A stretch of DNA of 64,000 nucleotides from Superficieibacter sp. 1612_C1 (GTDB lineage: Bacteria; Pseudomonadota; Gammaproteobacteria; Enterobacterales; Enterobacteriaceae). The stretch is from NCBI RefSeq assembly GCF_015234305.1, contig NZ_JADGMI010000001.1:682001-746000 (forward strand), given 5' to 3'. A program made the position numbers and the translations under genes. Below the pieces are notes generated by a model that did no database searches, was not told the DNA's origin, and was given only the letters and a program-made list of their open reading frames with translations. Positions 51,359 through 59,318 of the stretch are shown here, piece after piece. Position 1 is the stretch's first letter; every line of letters starts with the position of its first letter.

Positions 51359-51811
51359 ATGAAATATCAACAACTGGAAAATCTTGAGAGCGGCTGGAAG
51401 TGGAAATACCTGGTGAAAAAACACCGGGAGGGTGAGTTGATCACCCGTTATATTGAATCCAGCGCCGCCAGAGAAGCCGTCGATGTCTTGCTGAAGCTCG
51501 AAAATGAACCCGTTCAGGTGAACGACTGGATTGAGCAGCATATCAATCCGGATTTGTTGAACCGCATGAAGCAAACGATCCGCGCGCGGCGCAAGCGGCA
51601 CTTTAATGCCGAGCATCAGCACACGCGCAAAAAATCCATCGATCTGGAGTTTGCCGTCTGGCAGCGTCTGGCGGGTCTGGCTCAGCGTCGGGGTAAAACG
51701 CTATCCGAAACGATTGTGCAGCTGATTGAGGATGCGGAGAATAAAGAGAAGTATGCCACGCAAATGAGCAGCCTGAAGAGCGATCTTAAAGCGCTATTGG
51801 GTAAAGAGTGA
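51359..51811 (+). CDS. matP: Macrodomain Ter protein MatP
   Basis: Binds matS sites to compact the terminus macrodomain, links it to the divisome through ZapB and displaces MukBEF from Ter. Start at 51359 ([15 protein letters not shown]) gives 150 residues, the E. coli length; upstream in-frame codons do not match homologues. An N-terminal four-helix DNA-contact bundle, a ribbon-helix-helix motif ('[14 protein letters not shown]', about 95-108), and a C-terminal coiled coil are visible. Divergent from ycbZ. Confidence 0.97.
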   Translation: MKYQQLENLESGWKWKYLVKKHREGELITRYIESSAAREAVDVLLKLENEPVQVNDWIEQHINPDLLNRMKQTIRARRKRHFNAEHQHTRKKSIDLEFAVWQRLAGLAQRRGKTLSETIVQLIEDAENKEKYATQMSSLKSDLKALLGKE

Positions 51812-51833
51812 GTGCAAACTGTGCGAAAGACAT

Positions 51834-51862
51834 AAAAAAAACCCCGCAGCGCGGGGTTTTTT
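51834..51862. terminator. Bidirectional terminator between matP and ompA
   Basis: CCCCGC/GCGGGG stem with AGC loop, long A-run left and T-run right; serves converging matP (+) and ompA (-). Confidence 0.95.
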
Positions 51863-51875
51863 ATTGGACGATAAC

Positions 51876-52931
51876 TTAAGCCTGCGGCTGAGTTACAACG
51901 TCTTTGATACCTTTAACTTCGATCTCAACGCGACGATCCGGTGCCAGGCAGTCGATCAGCGCAGCACGAGCTTTCACGTTGTCACAGGTGTTGCCGGTAA
52001 CCGGGTTAGATTCACCCATACCACGTGCGGAGATCTTGTTGGACGGGATACCTTTAGAGATCAGGTAGTCAACAACAGACTGAGCACGTTTCTCGGACAG
52101 ACCCTGGTTGTAAGCGTCAGAACCGATACGGTCGGTGAAGCCCAGAACCACGACAGAACCATCTTTCGGATCCAGGTTGCTCAGCTGGGAGTACATCTGA
52201 TCCAGCGCCTGCTGACCTTCCGGTTTCAGGGTAGCTTTGTTGAAGTTGAACAGAACGTCAGACTTCAGCGTGAAGTGTTTGGTCTGTACTTCTGGAGCCG
52301 GAGCCGGAGCCGGTGCAACTACCGGTGCAGCTTCTTCCTGACCAAAGCGGTAGGAAACACCTACGCTCAGCAGGCCGTTGTCCGGACGAGTACCAACGGT
52401 GTTAGCGTCGCCGATGTTGTTGGTCCACTGGTATTCCAGACGGGTAGCAACATCACGAGTCACAGCCCACTCCAGACCACCAGCGAATACCGGAGAAACG
52501 CCAGTATCGTGATCTTTGAAGGTGTCGCCGCTTACGCGAGACTGAGCTTTAGCATCTGCACGCCAAACCATACCACCCAGACGAGTATAGATGTCCAGGT
52601 CGTCAGCTACCGGGTAGCTCAGTTTGGTGGTCAGCTGGATGCCCTGTGCTTTGAAAGCACCGTTTACGTTGTCGCCTTTATAAGGCATACGGCCTAACCA
52701 GTCGTAACCCAGTTCGAAACCAACGTACGGGTTAACCTGGTAACCACCGAAAGCGCCAGCGCCAAGCTGGTTTTCGTGGGTCGGGCCATCATTCGGGATA
52801 AAACCGGTGTCATGGTACTGAGACCAGCCCAGTTTAGCACCAGTATACCAGGTTTCGTCTTTCGGAGCGGCTTGCGCTACGGTAGCGAAGCCAGCCAGTG
52901 CCACTGCAATCGCGATAGCTGTCTTTTTCAT
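51876..52931 (-). CDS. ompA: Outer-membrane protein A
   Basis: Abundant eight-stranded outer-membrane barrel whose periplasmic domain binds peptidoglycan. Signal peptide 1-21 (ending VAQA), barrel to about residue 193, an Ala-Pro linker ('[13 protein letters not shown]'), then an OmpA_C domain with '[11 protein letters not shown]', '[12 protein letters not shown]' and a Cys pair ('NTCDN' and 'IDCLAPDRR'). Start at 52931 with GAGG 8-11 bp upstream; 351 residues versus 346, the difference lying in barrel loops ('DGPTHE', 'DTFKDHD'). Very biased codon use fits high expression. Confidence 0.98.
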   Translation of the reverse strand: MKKTAIAIAVALAGFATVAQAAPKDETWYTGAKLGWSQYHDTGFIPNDGPTHENQLGAGAFGGYQVNPYVGFELGYDWLGRMPYKGDNVNGAFKAQGIQLTTKLSYPVADDLDIYTRLGGMVWRADAKAQSRVSGDTFKDHDTGVSPVFAGGLEWAVTRDVATRLEYQWTNNIGDANTVGTRPDNGLLSVGVSYRFGQEEAAPVVAPAPAPAPEVQTKHFTLKSDVLFNFNKATLKPEGQQALDQMYSQLSNLDPKDGSVVVLGFTDRIGSDAYNQGLSEKRAQSVVDYLISKGIPSNKISARGMGESNPVTGNTCDNVKARAALIDCLAPDRRVEIEVKGIKDVVTQPQA

Positions 52932-53074
52932 TTTTTGCGCCTCGTTATCATCCAAAAATCGCCATGAATATTCAAAGAAACTCACGGTTAAATCCTTCAC
53001 CGGGGGCGCGACTTATTAATTACGCTGCCGTTATTAACGGCTTAAGACGAGCACCCCTGGCGATGTAAAGTCTA
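52932..53074 (-). promoter_or_regulatory. ompA promoter and long stabilising leader
   Basis: Minus strand: -10 TAGACT (53074-53069), start near 53061, giving a leader of about 130 nt. The first bases (GCCAGGGGTGCTCG) and the 3' end (GATGATAACGAGGCGCAAAA) match the E. coli ompA leader, known for a 5' stem-loop that prolongs mRNA life and for pairing with the sRNA MicA at the ribosome-binding site. Most of this stretch and the rest of the ompA-sulA gap to 53283 are non-coding. Confidence 0.82.
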
Positions 53075-53283
53075 CAACGTAGTTGGAAACTTACAAGTGT
53101 GAACTCTGTCAGGCATATGAAAAAAAAAGGTTGCTGAACATAATATGAAACATTTGTGTGTCATTTTTGGACTGGAGACAATGCGGGAAACCGCACCAGA
53201 CAAGCTTTGTCGCGAAATTTGCTAGTACAATAAAAAGGTTGCCAACAATTTAAAATATTTGCCAGGAAAATTCTTAATTGCGA

Positions 53284-53793
53284 TTAATGATACAAATTTG
53301 AGTGAATTTTTAACCCACTTGAGTGTCTGCCGTTACGATCCCCCCCTCGAATGGGACGCATAACAAACCCCATCGCATGACCTTCTTCTGCTGCCTGCGC
53401 CAAAAGTGAATATTCATCAGGCGTTAACTCTTCAGATAACCAACCAATCACCACGCTGTAGTTTCCGGTGCGTAATGCGCGGATCATGGACGCCAGCGTA
53501 TTGCACGGAGACAGCTGGTTAATCTGCATAACTTTAGTCAGGGGGAGACCCGCCGCCTGAACCCACTCACGGCTCAGCTTTTGTTGAGGGGTGAGCCAAA
53601 GCTGCCAGCGAGATTGTTGGCCCAGCTGCTGTAGCAGAGGCAATAGCAGAAGTTGCGTCATCATGGGCTGGTCTTCGTGATAGACAATTTCGCTGATAAG
53701 ACCCATTGAGGATGGCTCAGTCGCGGAGTAAGCCCCGGCGGTAGACGTTGTCGAAAATGAAGAGGTACGATTTGCATGACCTGAAGTGTACAT
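53284..53793 (-). CDS. sulA: SOS cell-division inhibitor SulA
   Basis: Binds FtsZ and blocks septation during DNA damage; degraded by Lon, which recognises the C-terminal tail ending SNLYH. Start at 53793 ([12 protein letters not shown]) gives 169 residues as in E. coli; the N-terminal ~35 residues are divergent while '[32 protein letters not shown]' region onward is strongly conserved. A LexA box lies 22 bp upstream. Divergent from sxy. Confidence 0.97.
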   Translation of the reverse strand: MYTSGHANRTSSFSTTSTAGAYSATEPSSMGLISEIVYHEDQPMMTQLLLLPLLQQLGQQSRWQLWLTPQQKLSREWVQAAGLPLTKVMQINQLSPCNTLASMIRALRTGNYSVVIGWLSEELTPDEYSLLAQAAEEGHAMGFVMRPIRGGDRNGRHSSGLKIHSNLYH

Positions 53794-53814
53794 AATCAAT
53801 CCAGCCCTGTGAGT

Positions 53815-53834
53815 TACTGTATGCATATACAGTA
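53815..53834 (-). promoter_or_regulatory. LexA (SOS) box of sulA
   Basis: The 20-mer TACTGTATGCATATACAGTA has the CTGT-N8-ACAG core and flanking TA dinucleotides of strong LexA sites, placed 22 bp upstream of the sulA start. Confidence 0.95.
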
Positions 53835-54010
53835 CCCCTGCCACGTATAAAGATCAACCTCATTTTCTGAAAGCGACTCGCAAATTTGAACTTCAGTTCT
53901 GTAGATTGTGAAATTCATCTTGCCGCGAGACGTGAAGTTGCCTATTTTCCTGATTAGCGGATCCGTTAGTAAAATTTATAGTTTATATACATGATTTTTA
54001 AGGAATAATC

Positions 54011-54625
54011 ATGAGCAATATCTCATACAAACGGATTTATCAGTCGCAAGAATATCTTTCGCCGCTGGGAACTGTCCGCTATCGGGCGCTGTTTGGCGGA
54101 TATAGTCTGGCGATAGATAACACGGTCTTTGCGATGGTGGCTGAAGGGGATTTGTACCTGCGAGTTTGTGAACAAAGTGCACCCTATCGGGTTAATCATC
54201 CCACCTCGTTACTTACGCTTCAGAAAAGGGGGCGTCCGATCCTGCTGAATTATTACCGGGTTGACGACGCGCTCTGGAGCGACCGCCAGACGCTTTTGCA
54301 CCTAAGTTCATTCTCACTTCAGGCCGCGCAACAGGAAAAAGTTCGCCGCGGGGGCATCAAAAGATTGAAGGACCTGCCGAATATTACCTTTCATCTTGAA
54401 ATGCTGCTGATGGAGGTGGGGATCCGTACCGAAGAAGACCTGCGTGCGCTGGGCGCAGAACTGGCGTGGTTAAAGATAAGGGAAAAGAAACGGTATCTGT
54501 CGGTCAGGCTGCTTTATGCACTGGAAGGCGCTATCGCCGGTATGCACGAAGCCATGCTTACCGTGCAACGACGTCAACAGCTGACGGACTGGTTTAATAC
54601 GTTGCCAGAACTCAGCAATGATTAA
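54011..54625 (+). CDS. sxy: Sxy/TfoX competence regulator
   Basis: Co-activator required with CRP at CRP-S promoters to switch on competence and DNA-uptake genes. TfoX_N domain (about 15-100, 'LFGGYSLAIDNTVFAMVAEGDLYLR') followed by TfoX_C helix-hairpin-helix ('LKDLPNITFHLEMLLMEVGI', about 117-136). 204 residues versus 209; the C-terminus is shorter. AAGGA lies 7-11 bp before the ATG. Its presence with an intact comEC homologue (ycaI) in the same window makes a DNA-uptake role credible. Confidence 0.94.
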   Translation: MSNISYKRIYQSQEYLSPLGTVRYRALFGGYSLAIDNTVFAMVAEGDLYLRVCEQSAPYRVNHPTSLLTLQKRGRPILLNYYRVDDALWSDRQTLLHLSSFSLQAAQQEKVRRGGIKRLKDLPNITFHLEMLLMEVGIRTEEDLRALGAELAWLKIREKKRYLSVRLLYALEGAIAGMHEAMLTVQRRQQLTDWFNTLPELSND

Positions 54626-54668
54626 CGGCTAGCCTGGCCTGTATTGACACGGTGATCGGCAATCGTTG

Positions 54669-54700
54669 CGGGCGGCATGCGTCAGGGGTGCCGCCCTTTA
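54669..54700 (+). terminator. Terminator candidate after sxy
   Basis: GGGCGGCA/TGCCGCCC 8-bp stem with an 11-nt loop followed by TTTA only, 44 bases past the sxy stop and close to the convergent gene's stop at 54720. Confidence 0.55.
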
Positions 54701-54719
54701 AGGCTACCCGCGCGTTTTA

Positions 54720-55322
54720 TTAATATTGGGTGCTGCTGTAAGTGAACGATCCGGGGACAACGCGCTGTGGATCGTAGGTTTCCAGTAGTTTGACGTATCG
54801 CGCTTTGTAATCATTATCCACCTTAAGCTGCGGGATGACCGTGGAGGCTTCATTTAAGAAATGCAGTGAATCCCGGCCCATCGCCACGCCGCGTCGGGTA
54901 TGCTTATCCAGCGCAATATCGGGGATCACCGGCAGCTCTCCCATGGCCACGCTTTTAATGATGATGTTCTTCAGCAAATCACTGGAGCGGTCTTTCTCGC
55001 TGCTGCATAAAACACGAATGGCGTGGATAAAAAAGATGGGCTGATCGCCATCATCATAAGGAAAGTTTTTACGCATTTCGCACAGATTCTGAACCAGCCC
55101 TGCCGCATCCAGATTACCAAAACCGATATCCTCAACCGAAATAGCCAGCAGCCTGCGCCACAGCTTATCCAGCAGCAGGGGAGAGGTAATGTACAGCTCG
55201 TAAGCAAATCGACAGGCGTCTTCGACCAGACCGCGACGGATGGACTTCTGTAGCGCCGAGATGATCTCATCCGCTGGAAAATCATTTTTGGTTTTTAATT
55301 CAGACCAAATATTGTAGGCCAT
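54720..55322 (-). CDS. Stand-alone RarA/MgsA C-terminal-domain-like protein, function unknown
   Basis: A 200-residue protein that I do not recognise by name. Its first ~110 residues resemble the C-terminal clamp-loader-like and oligomerisation part of the RarA/Mgs1/WRNIP1 AAA+ ATPase: 'ISALQKSIRRGLVEDACRFAYEL' (about 20-42) and 'LWRRLLAISVEDIGFGN' (about 54-70) parallel RarA's 'ISALHKSVRG..DAALYWYAR' and 'ARRCLAIASEDVGNAD'. 'DKHTRRGVAMGRDSLHFLNEA' (about 144-164) is also typical of some family members. No Walker A or B exists, so it is not an ATPase. AGAGGA precedes the ATG. It follows an orphan PTS EIIC gene by 42 bp and is probably co-transcribed. Homologues elsewhere in E. coli K-12 are not at this locus. 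Confidence 0.7.
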   Translation of the reverse strand: MAYNIWSELKTKNDFPADEIISALQKSIRRGLVEDACRFAYELYITSPLLLDKLWRRLLAISVEDIGFGNLDAAGLVQNLCEMRKNFPYDDGDQPIFFIHAIRVLCSSEKDRSSDLLKNIIIKSVAMGELPVIPDIALDKHTRRGVAMGRDSLHFLNEASTVIPQLKVDNDYKARYVKLLETYDPQRVVPGSFTYSSTQY

Positions 55323-55364
55323 TGTTTTTTTCCTCTTATCTTTGAGTAAATTCCATCAGCTCTT

Positions 55365-56636
55365 TTACACCTTCGAGGCCGCGTTCTCTTTCCTCAACTC
55401 CTCCGCTTCCATCGCTTTAAAGAAGGGATAGTAGAACGCCGTCATGAGAAGCAGACACACCGCGACCAGGAGCACTGCTTTGATATCCAGCGTCATCAAA
55501 AAAGCACCGACGCCAGGCGGCAGGAAGCCTGGCGGCTCGGCTATCGGGTGACCAACAAGGCCTGTACTTATCGCAAAGTAACACATGCAGGTCACTACCA
55601 GCGGACCGAAGACAAAGGGAATAAATAGCCAGGGGTTCAGTATGATCGGTGTGCCAAAAATGACCGGTTCATTGATGCCAAAACAGGACGGTACGATGGC
55701 CGCTTTGCCCATTGAACTTAGGTTTTTCGAGCGGGAAAAAAACATCAGGAGCACCAGGCCGAGCGTCAGGCCAGAGCCCGACACCTGAAGCAGAGCGTAG
55801 TAGTAGCCAAAGGTAAAATAATGCTCGACCGGTTGCCCTGCACCGTAGGCGGCAATATTCGCCGCGCCATAGGTTACGGCAAAAGGGACCCAGACGGCGG
55901 AAGTGATTGCCGGCCCATGAAGCCCGAAAAACCACAATAGCTGAGTCAGGAAAATAATAATCAGCATCGCCGGTAAGGTATCCATTGAATTAACGGCCGG
56001 TGCCAGAATGGTCATTAGCCATTGTGGGAAAGGTTGCCCGGTTAATGAGACAATACCCACTGAAACCGCCGCCGCTAAAATAACGGTGACAATTAATGGC
56101 AGCAGGGCTAAAAAACTTTCCATCACCATCGGCGGTACGCTGTCAGGCATTTTAATAACCAGCTTACGCTGGATCATAATACGGGTAATTTCAACCGTAA
56201 CGATGGCGGAAACAATACTGGTGAAAAGACCTTCAGCCCCGAGATAAGCGGTGCTTAAATTACCGTCAGTAATGGCAGCACTTAACATGACATGCATAAT
56301 AATAGTGGAAATGCCGGTAATCAGTGACGAAATACCATAAAGTTTCGCCAGAGCATTGGCGATAAAAAAGGCAGCGTAGAGTGAAATCAGCCCGGTCGTA
56401 AACTGGCTGGCCAGCGTCAGGCCGTGCAGATGCGCGCCGATAAAGTCTGCCGCCGGGCCTGTGCCCAACAGATTTTTAATGGCAATAGGTAATAACGAGA
56501 ATGAACCCACAATGATAACGGGAATGATAGCAATCATGCCATCTTTAATCGCCTGTAAGTGTTTTTGCTGCGCAATCTTATTGGCAACCGGCACGAGAAA
56601 TTTTTGTAATGTTTCCTGGAATGCTGACAAACTCAT
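55365..56636 (-). CDS. PTS sugar transporter EIIC, lactose/chitobiose family
   Basis: Integral-membrane sugar channel of a phosphotransferase system. About ten hydrophobic segments; the substrate-site motif 'FGINEPVIFGTPIILNPWLFIPF' region (about 325-347) with NEP Glu, and 'FFGLHGPAITSAVWVPF' (about 230-246), define the Lac/ChbC/CelB EIIC family. 423 residues from the start at 56636, chosen for AAAGGA upstream and the typical 'MSLSAFQETLQKFLVPVANKI' opening. No EIIA, EIIB, glycosidase or regulator gene lies beside it, so phosphotransfer partners must be supplied in trans. Sugar unknown, probably a beta-glucoside or N,N'-diacetylchitobiose-like disaccharide by family. Confidence 0.88.
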   Translation of the reverse strand: MSLSAFQETLQKFLVPVANKIAQQKHLQAIKDGMIAIIPVIIVGSFSLLPIAIKNLLGTGPAADFIGAHLHGLTLASQFTTGLISLYAAFFIANALAKLYGISSLITGISTIIMHVMLSAAITDGNLSTAYLGAEGLFTSIVSAIVTVEITRIMIQRKLVIKMPDSVPPMVMESFLALLPLIVTVILAAAVSVGIVSLTGQPFPQWLMTILAPAVNSMDTLPAMLIIIFLTQLLWFFGLHGPAITSAVWVPFAVTYGAANIAAYGAGQPVEHYFTFGYYYALLQVSGSGLTLGLVLLMFFSRSKNLSSMGKAAIVPSCFGINEPVIFGTPIILNPWLFIPFVFGPLVVTCMCYFAISTGLVGHPIAEPPGFLPPGVGAFLMTLDIKAVLLVAVCLLLMTAFYYPFFKAMEAEELRKENAASKV

Positions 56637-56703
56637 ATTAAATCCTTTTATAAAGACGCTTTCCCATTCACTCAATGTATTATTATTGTAAACGTGTTTT
56701 CTC

Positions 56704-56732
56704 TGTATACCGAAGGAGCGGAAATTTTGCAA
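56704..56732 (-). promoter_or_regulatory. Possible promoter of the EIIC-RarA_C-like unit
   Basis: Minus strand: TTGCAA (56732-56727), 17-bp spacer, TATACA (56709-56704), about 65 bp before the EIIC start. Each hexamer has four matches to sigma-70 consensus; no operator recognised. Confidence 0.45.
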
Positions 56733-56924
56733 ATGATAATGCAGATGCCGTCCATAAAAGGATCGCCGTGATAAATACGCTGTTGTATTGTTAAAATAGA
56801 GAAATGAAAACGACGTAAATTTAATTTTCCTAGTCGGTTTGTTATTGGCCTTTTCGCATAAGGTGAATCATCAATGTTATTAATGCGATTAAGTTTGGTG
56901 GCAGGTTATATTAAGCGTGTTCAC

Positions 56925-56950
56925 GCGCCTGACCGGAAAATGTCAGGCGC
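56925..56950 (-). terminator. Hairpin after yccS
   Basis: GCGCCTGAC/GTCAGGCGC 9-bp stem with an 8-nt loop, 10 bases past the yccS stop. No T-run follows on the minus strand, so terminator strength is doubtful. Confidence 0.5.
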
Positions 56951-56960
56951 GGATCGACGG

Positions 56961-59096
56961 CTATTGAGAAGGCGGCGTAACCTGTTGCTGCAAGCGATTA
57001 ATCTCAGGAAGCAACGCAATGAGCAGCCCAATCTGTTGCAGAACCAGCGGCTCGGTGCTGCGGGTATGAGGCTCCAGATGGTGAATACGCCGGGTGAGAT
57101 CGTCCAGCGCCTGACGCACGCGGGGTTCGTCGTCCGGCGCATGGTGAAAGGCATCATCAACGTAACATACCGCGTCATCCAGTAGCGCCAGCACCTCGTC
57201 GCTGCTTAACTTCTCGCGATGTGCCCCCAGCGCCGAAATATAGCTGGTAAAGGTATGATTAAGGCACAGCAGCCGGAAGGCGTTTTCCCGCAGCTCAGCG
57301 GAGGCGTCGGGTTCGGTTGACATATTTGACACCACCGACGCCAGTTCCGCGTTGCGGTTGTAAGCGTCACGGCGCGCAATGCGGTAGGCCAGACGGTTAT
57401 CACGGCCCTGATGGTATTGCTCAAGAATGGCATCGAGATAGCGGCAGTTGGCGTTAATCGACTGCTCCAGCACGCGCGGCAGATTACGAAACCGCCAGTC
57501 TGGCCAGATAAAGCTCACCGCCGCCCAGGCGATAGCACAGCCGATAAGCGTATCGAAAATGCGCGGCAGGGCGACCTCAAATCCTTCACCGAGCAGGTTA
57601 AAGCACAGCAGGACCAGCAGGGTAATAAACATCGTCGCATGGGCATACTGCACATTTCGAAAGGCAAAAAACAGGACGCCGGTCAGCACGATCAGAATCA
57701 GTTGCCCTTCAATCGACGGCACGAAAAACAGTACCGGCAGGCCAATCGCCACGCCAATGATGGTGCCGATGACCCGCAGCGCCAGCCGGTGACGCGTGGC
57801 GTTGTAGTTTGGCTGGCAGACGAACAGGCTGGTCAATAAGATCCAGTAGCCATGATGCAGGCCGGTAAACTGGATAAATGCATAACCGACACACAGCACC
57901 AGCGACATGCGGACAGCATGGCGAAATAGCGCGGCCTCTGGCGTGAAGTTGCGGGCTAATCGCGTGCGAATATCGCTGAAGCCGTGCAGTCGGTCATCGG
58001 CCAGCAGATTTTCGGTCTCATTGTGGGATTGCGGCTGCGGCTGCCCGGATTCAATGGTCGCCAGCTGCGCATCAATCGCCCGCAGGTTATTGAGCAGAAA
58101 GCCCAGCGCCTTGACCTGATCGTCCGGCACGCCCGAGGCGCGTACCCGATCCAGGGCGGCATCAAGATGGATAAACGCTTTTTCGAAACGCGGATCGTGC
58201 TGCCACGGCGTGCGCATGCGAATAGCCTGGGCGAGATGCTGACAAGCCTGCGCCTGCATCGACAGCAGCCGCTGGAAACGAAACATCACATCGCTGTAGC
58301 GAAAACTGTCGCGCAGCGTCTGATACTGAATGTGCGAGGAGCTGGCGCGCTCGTGGATGTCCTGAGCGACGAAATAATAGTGCAGTGTTTGCCGCGTGCC
58401 GCGCTGTCCCCGGTCGCCACGCAGGCGAGTCAGCAGTGAGGCTTTGGTTTGATTTAAGGTCGAGATCAGTTGCCCGTTGGCCAGTGCCAGATCGTACATC
58501 GGGGCCTGGCTTTCCTCTTCGATATCCGGATCGAACAGCCGGGACTTCAGCTCCAGATAGTGCGCTAACTGCTCGTAACTGCGGGCGAGGTTATCCTGCA
58601 ATGGCCGGATGGGGAAAATAAGGTGCCCGCTGAGCGTCAACAGGTTATACCAGACGGCTCCCGCCAGCAGCAGTAGCGGTTGCTGATACCAGTGTTCGTA
58701 CAGCGACACGCCAAGCATGGTGTAGATGGCAATTAATAGCGCGCCAAAGGCAATAGTGGCATAGCGCTGCCCCAGCCCGCCTAACAGAATAAAACTGCTG
58801 GTGGAGATGGTCAGGCCAATTGCAAACAGCCACGGCCAGTCAAATAACAGTTCCACTGACGCGGAGGCGATAAAAAAGCTCACCAGGGTGATCGCCAGAT
58901 TACGCAGCCGCCCGGTAAGCCGGTCATCAAGATCAGCCAGCGCCGCTGCCACCACGCCCAGCGTCAGTGGGATGGTCAATTTAACCTCTCCCAACCACCA
59001 GGGCAGAGAGACGGTGCCGCACAGGGCGATAAAGATCCTGACGTTATAAAGCCAGACGCTGTTGCCGGTAAAACGGCGTATCAGAGGGCTGAGCAT
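56961..59096 (-). CDS. yccS: YccS/YhfK-family inner-membrane protein
   Basis: Predicted transporter of the aromatic-acid exporter (FUSC/ArAE-like) family; substrate unknown. Two membrane blocks (about residues 15-155 and 385-510, each about six helices) are separated by a large cytoplasmic domain, with a second cytoplasmic domain at the C-terminus. Conserved 'HHGYWILLTSLFVCQPNYNATRHR' region marks the second FUSC repeat. Start at 59096 (MLSPLIRRFTG) fits homologues; the SD is weak and an upstream in-frame start adds 17 residues. 711 residues versus about 717. Divergent from helD; E. coli yccF, normally between them, is absent. Confidence 0.92.
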   Translation of the reverse strand: MLSPLIRRFTGNSVWLYNVRIFIALCGTVSLPWWLGEVKLTIPLTLGVVAAALADLDDRLTGRLRNLAITLVSFFIASASVELLFDWPWLFAIGLTISTSSFILLGGLGQRYATIAFGALLIAIYTMLGVSLYEHWYQQPLLLLAGAVWYNLLTLSGHLIFPIRPLQDNLARSYEQLAHYLELKSRLFDPDIEEESQAPMYDLALANGQLISTLNQTKASLLTRLRGDRGQRGTRQTLHYYFVAQDIHERASSSHIQYQTLRDSFRYSDVMFRFQRLLSMQAQACQHLAQAIRMRTPWQHDPRFEKAFIHLDAALDRVRASGVPDDQVKALGFLLNNLRAIDAQLATIESGQPQPQSHNETENLLADDRLHGFSDIRTRLARNFTPEAALFRHAVRMSLVLCVGYAFIQFTGLHHGYWILLTSLFVCQPNYNATRHRLALRVIGTIIGVAIGLPVLFFVPSIEGQLILIVLTGVLFFAFRNVQYAHATMFITLLVLLCFNLLGEGFEVALPRIFDTLIGCAIAWAAVSFIWPDWRFRNLPRVLEQSINANCRYLDAILEQYHQGRDNRLAYRIARRDAYNRNAELASVVSNMSTEPDASAELRENAFRLLCLNHTFTSYISALGAHREKLSSDEVLALLDDAVCYVDDAFHHAPDDEPRVRQALDDLTRRIHHLEPHTRSTEPLVLQQIGLLIALLPEINRLQQQVTPPSQ

Positions 59097-59318
59097 AGCG
59101 TTAGCGATCCTGTGCTGAAAGCGAGGTTGCAGGCCAAAGGAGGGCAACTACAGCCTCTCCCGGAACAAAATTGAGGATATTCAGGACGGTGCACATACAG
59201 CCTCAGTAAAACTATGGGAATAATCGTTCCCGATGATTGTAACGTTTTTTTGGCTGGAGCACCCGGTATCTGACGGTTAAACTGGGTGACAACAGGTATT
59301 GTCAGGGTCGAACGTCGC

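Larger units (their letters stand above)
56637..56960. other. Non-coding gap between the EIIC gene and yccS
   Basis: AT-rich 324-base spacer holding the EIIC promoter at 56704-56732 and the hairpin after yccS at 56925-56950. A plus-strand open frame from 56874 runs antisense into yccS and is not believed. I see no other signal. Confidence 0.6.

Noticed and set aside
56874-57185. Plus-strand 103-codon frame starting in the EIIC-yccS gap with AAGGTG upstream
   Set aside because: Two thirds runs antisense through the conserved yccS C-terminus; the product is basic and featureless and overlaps a hairpin.
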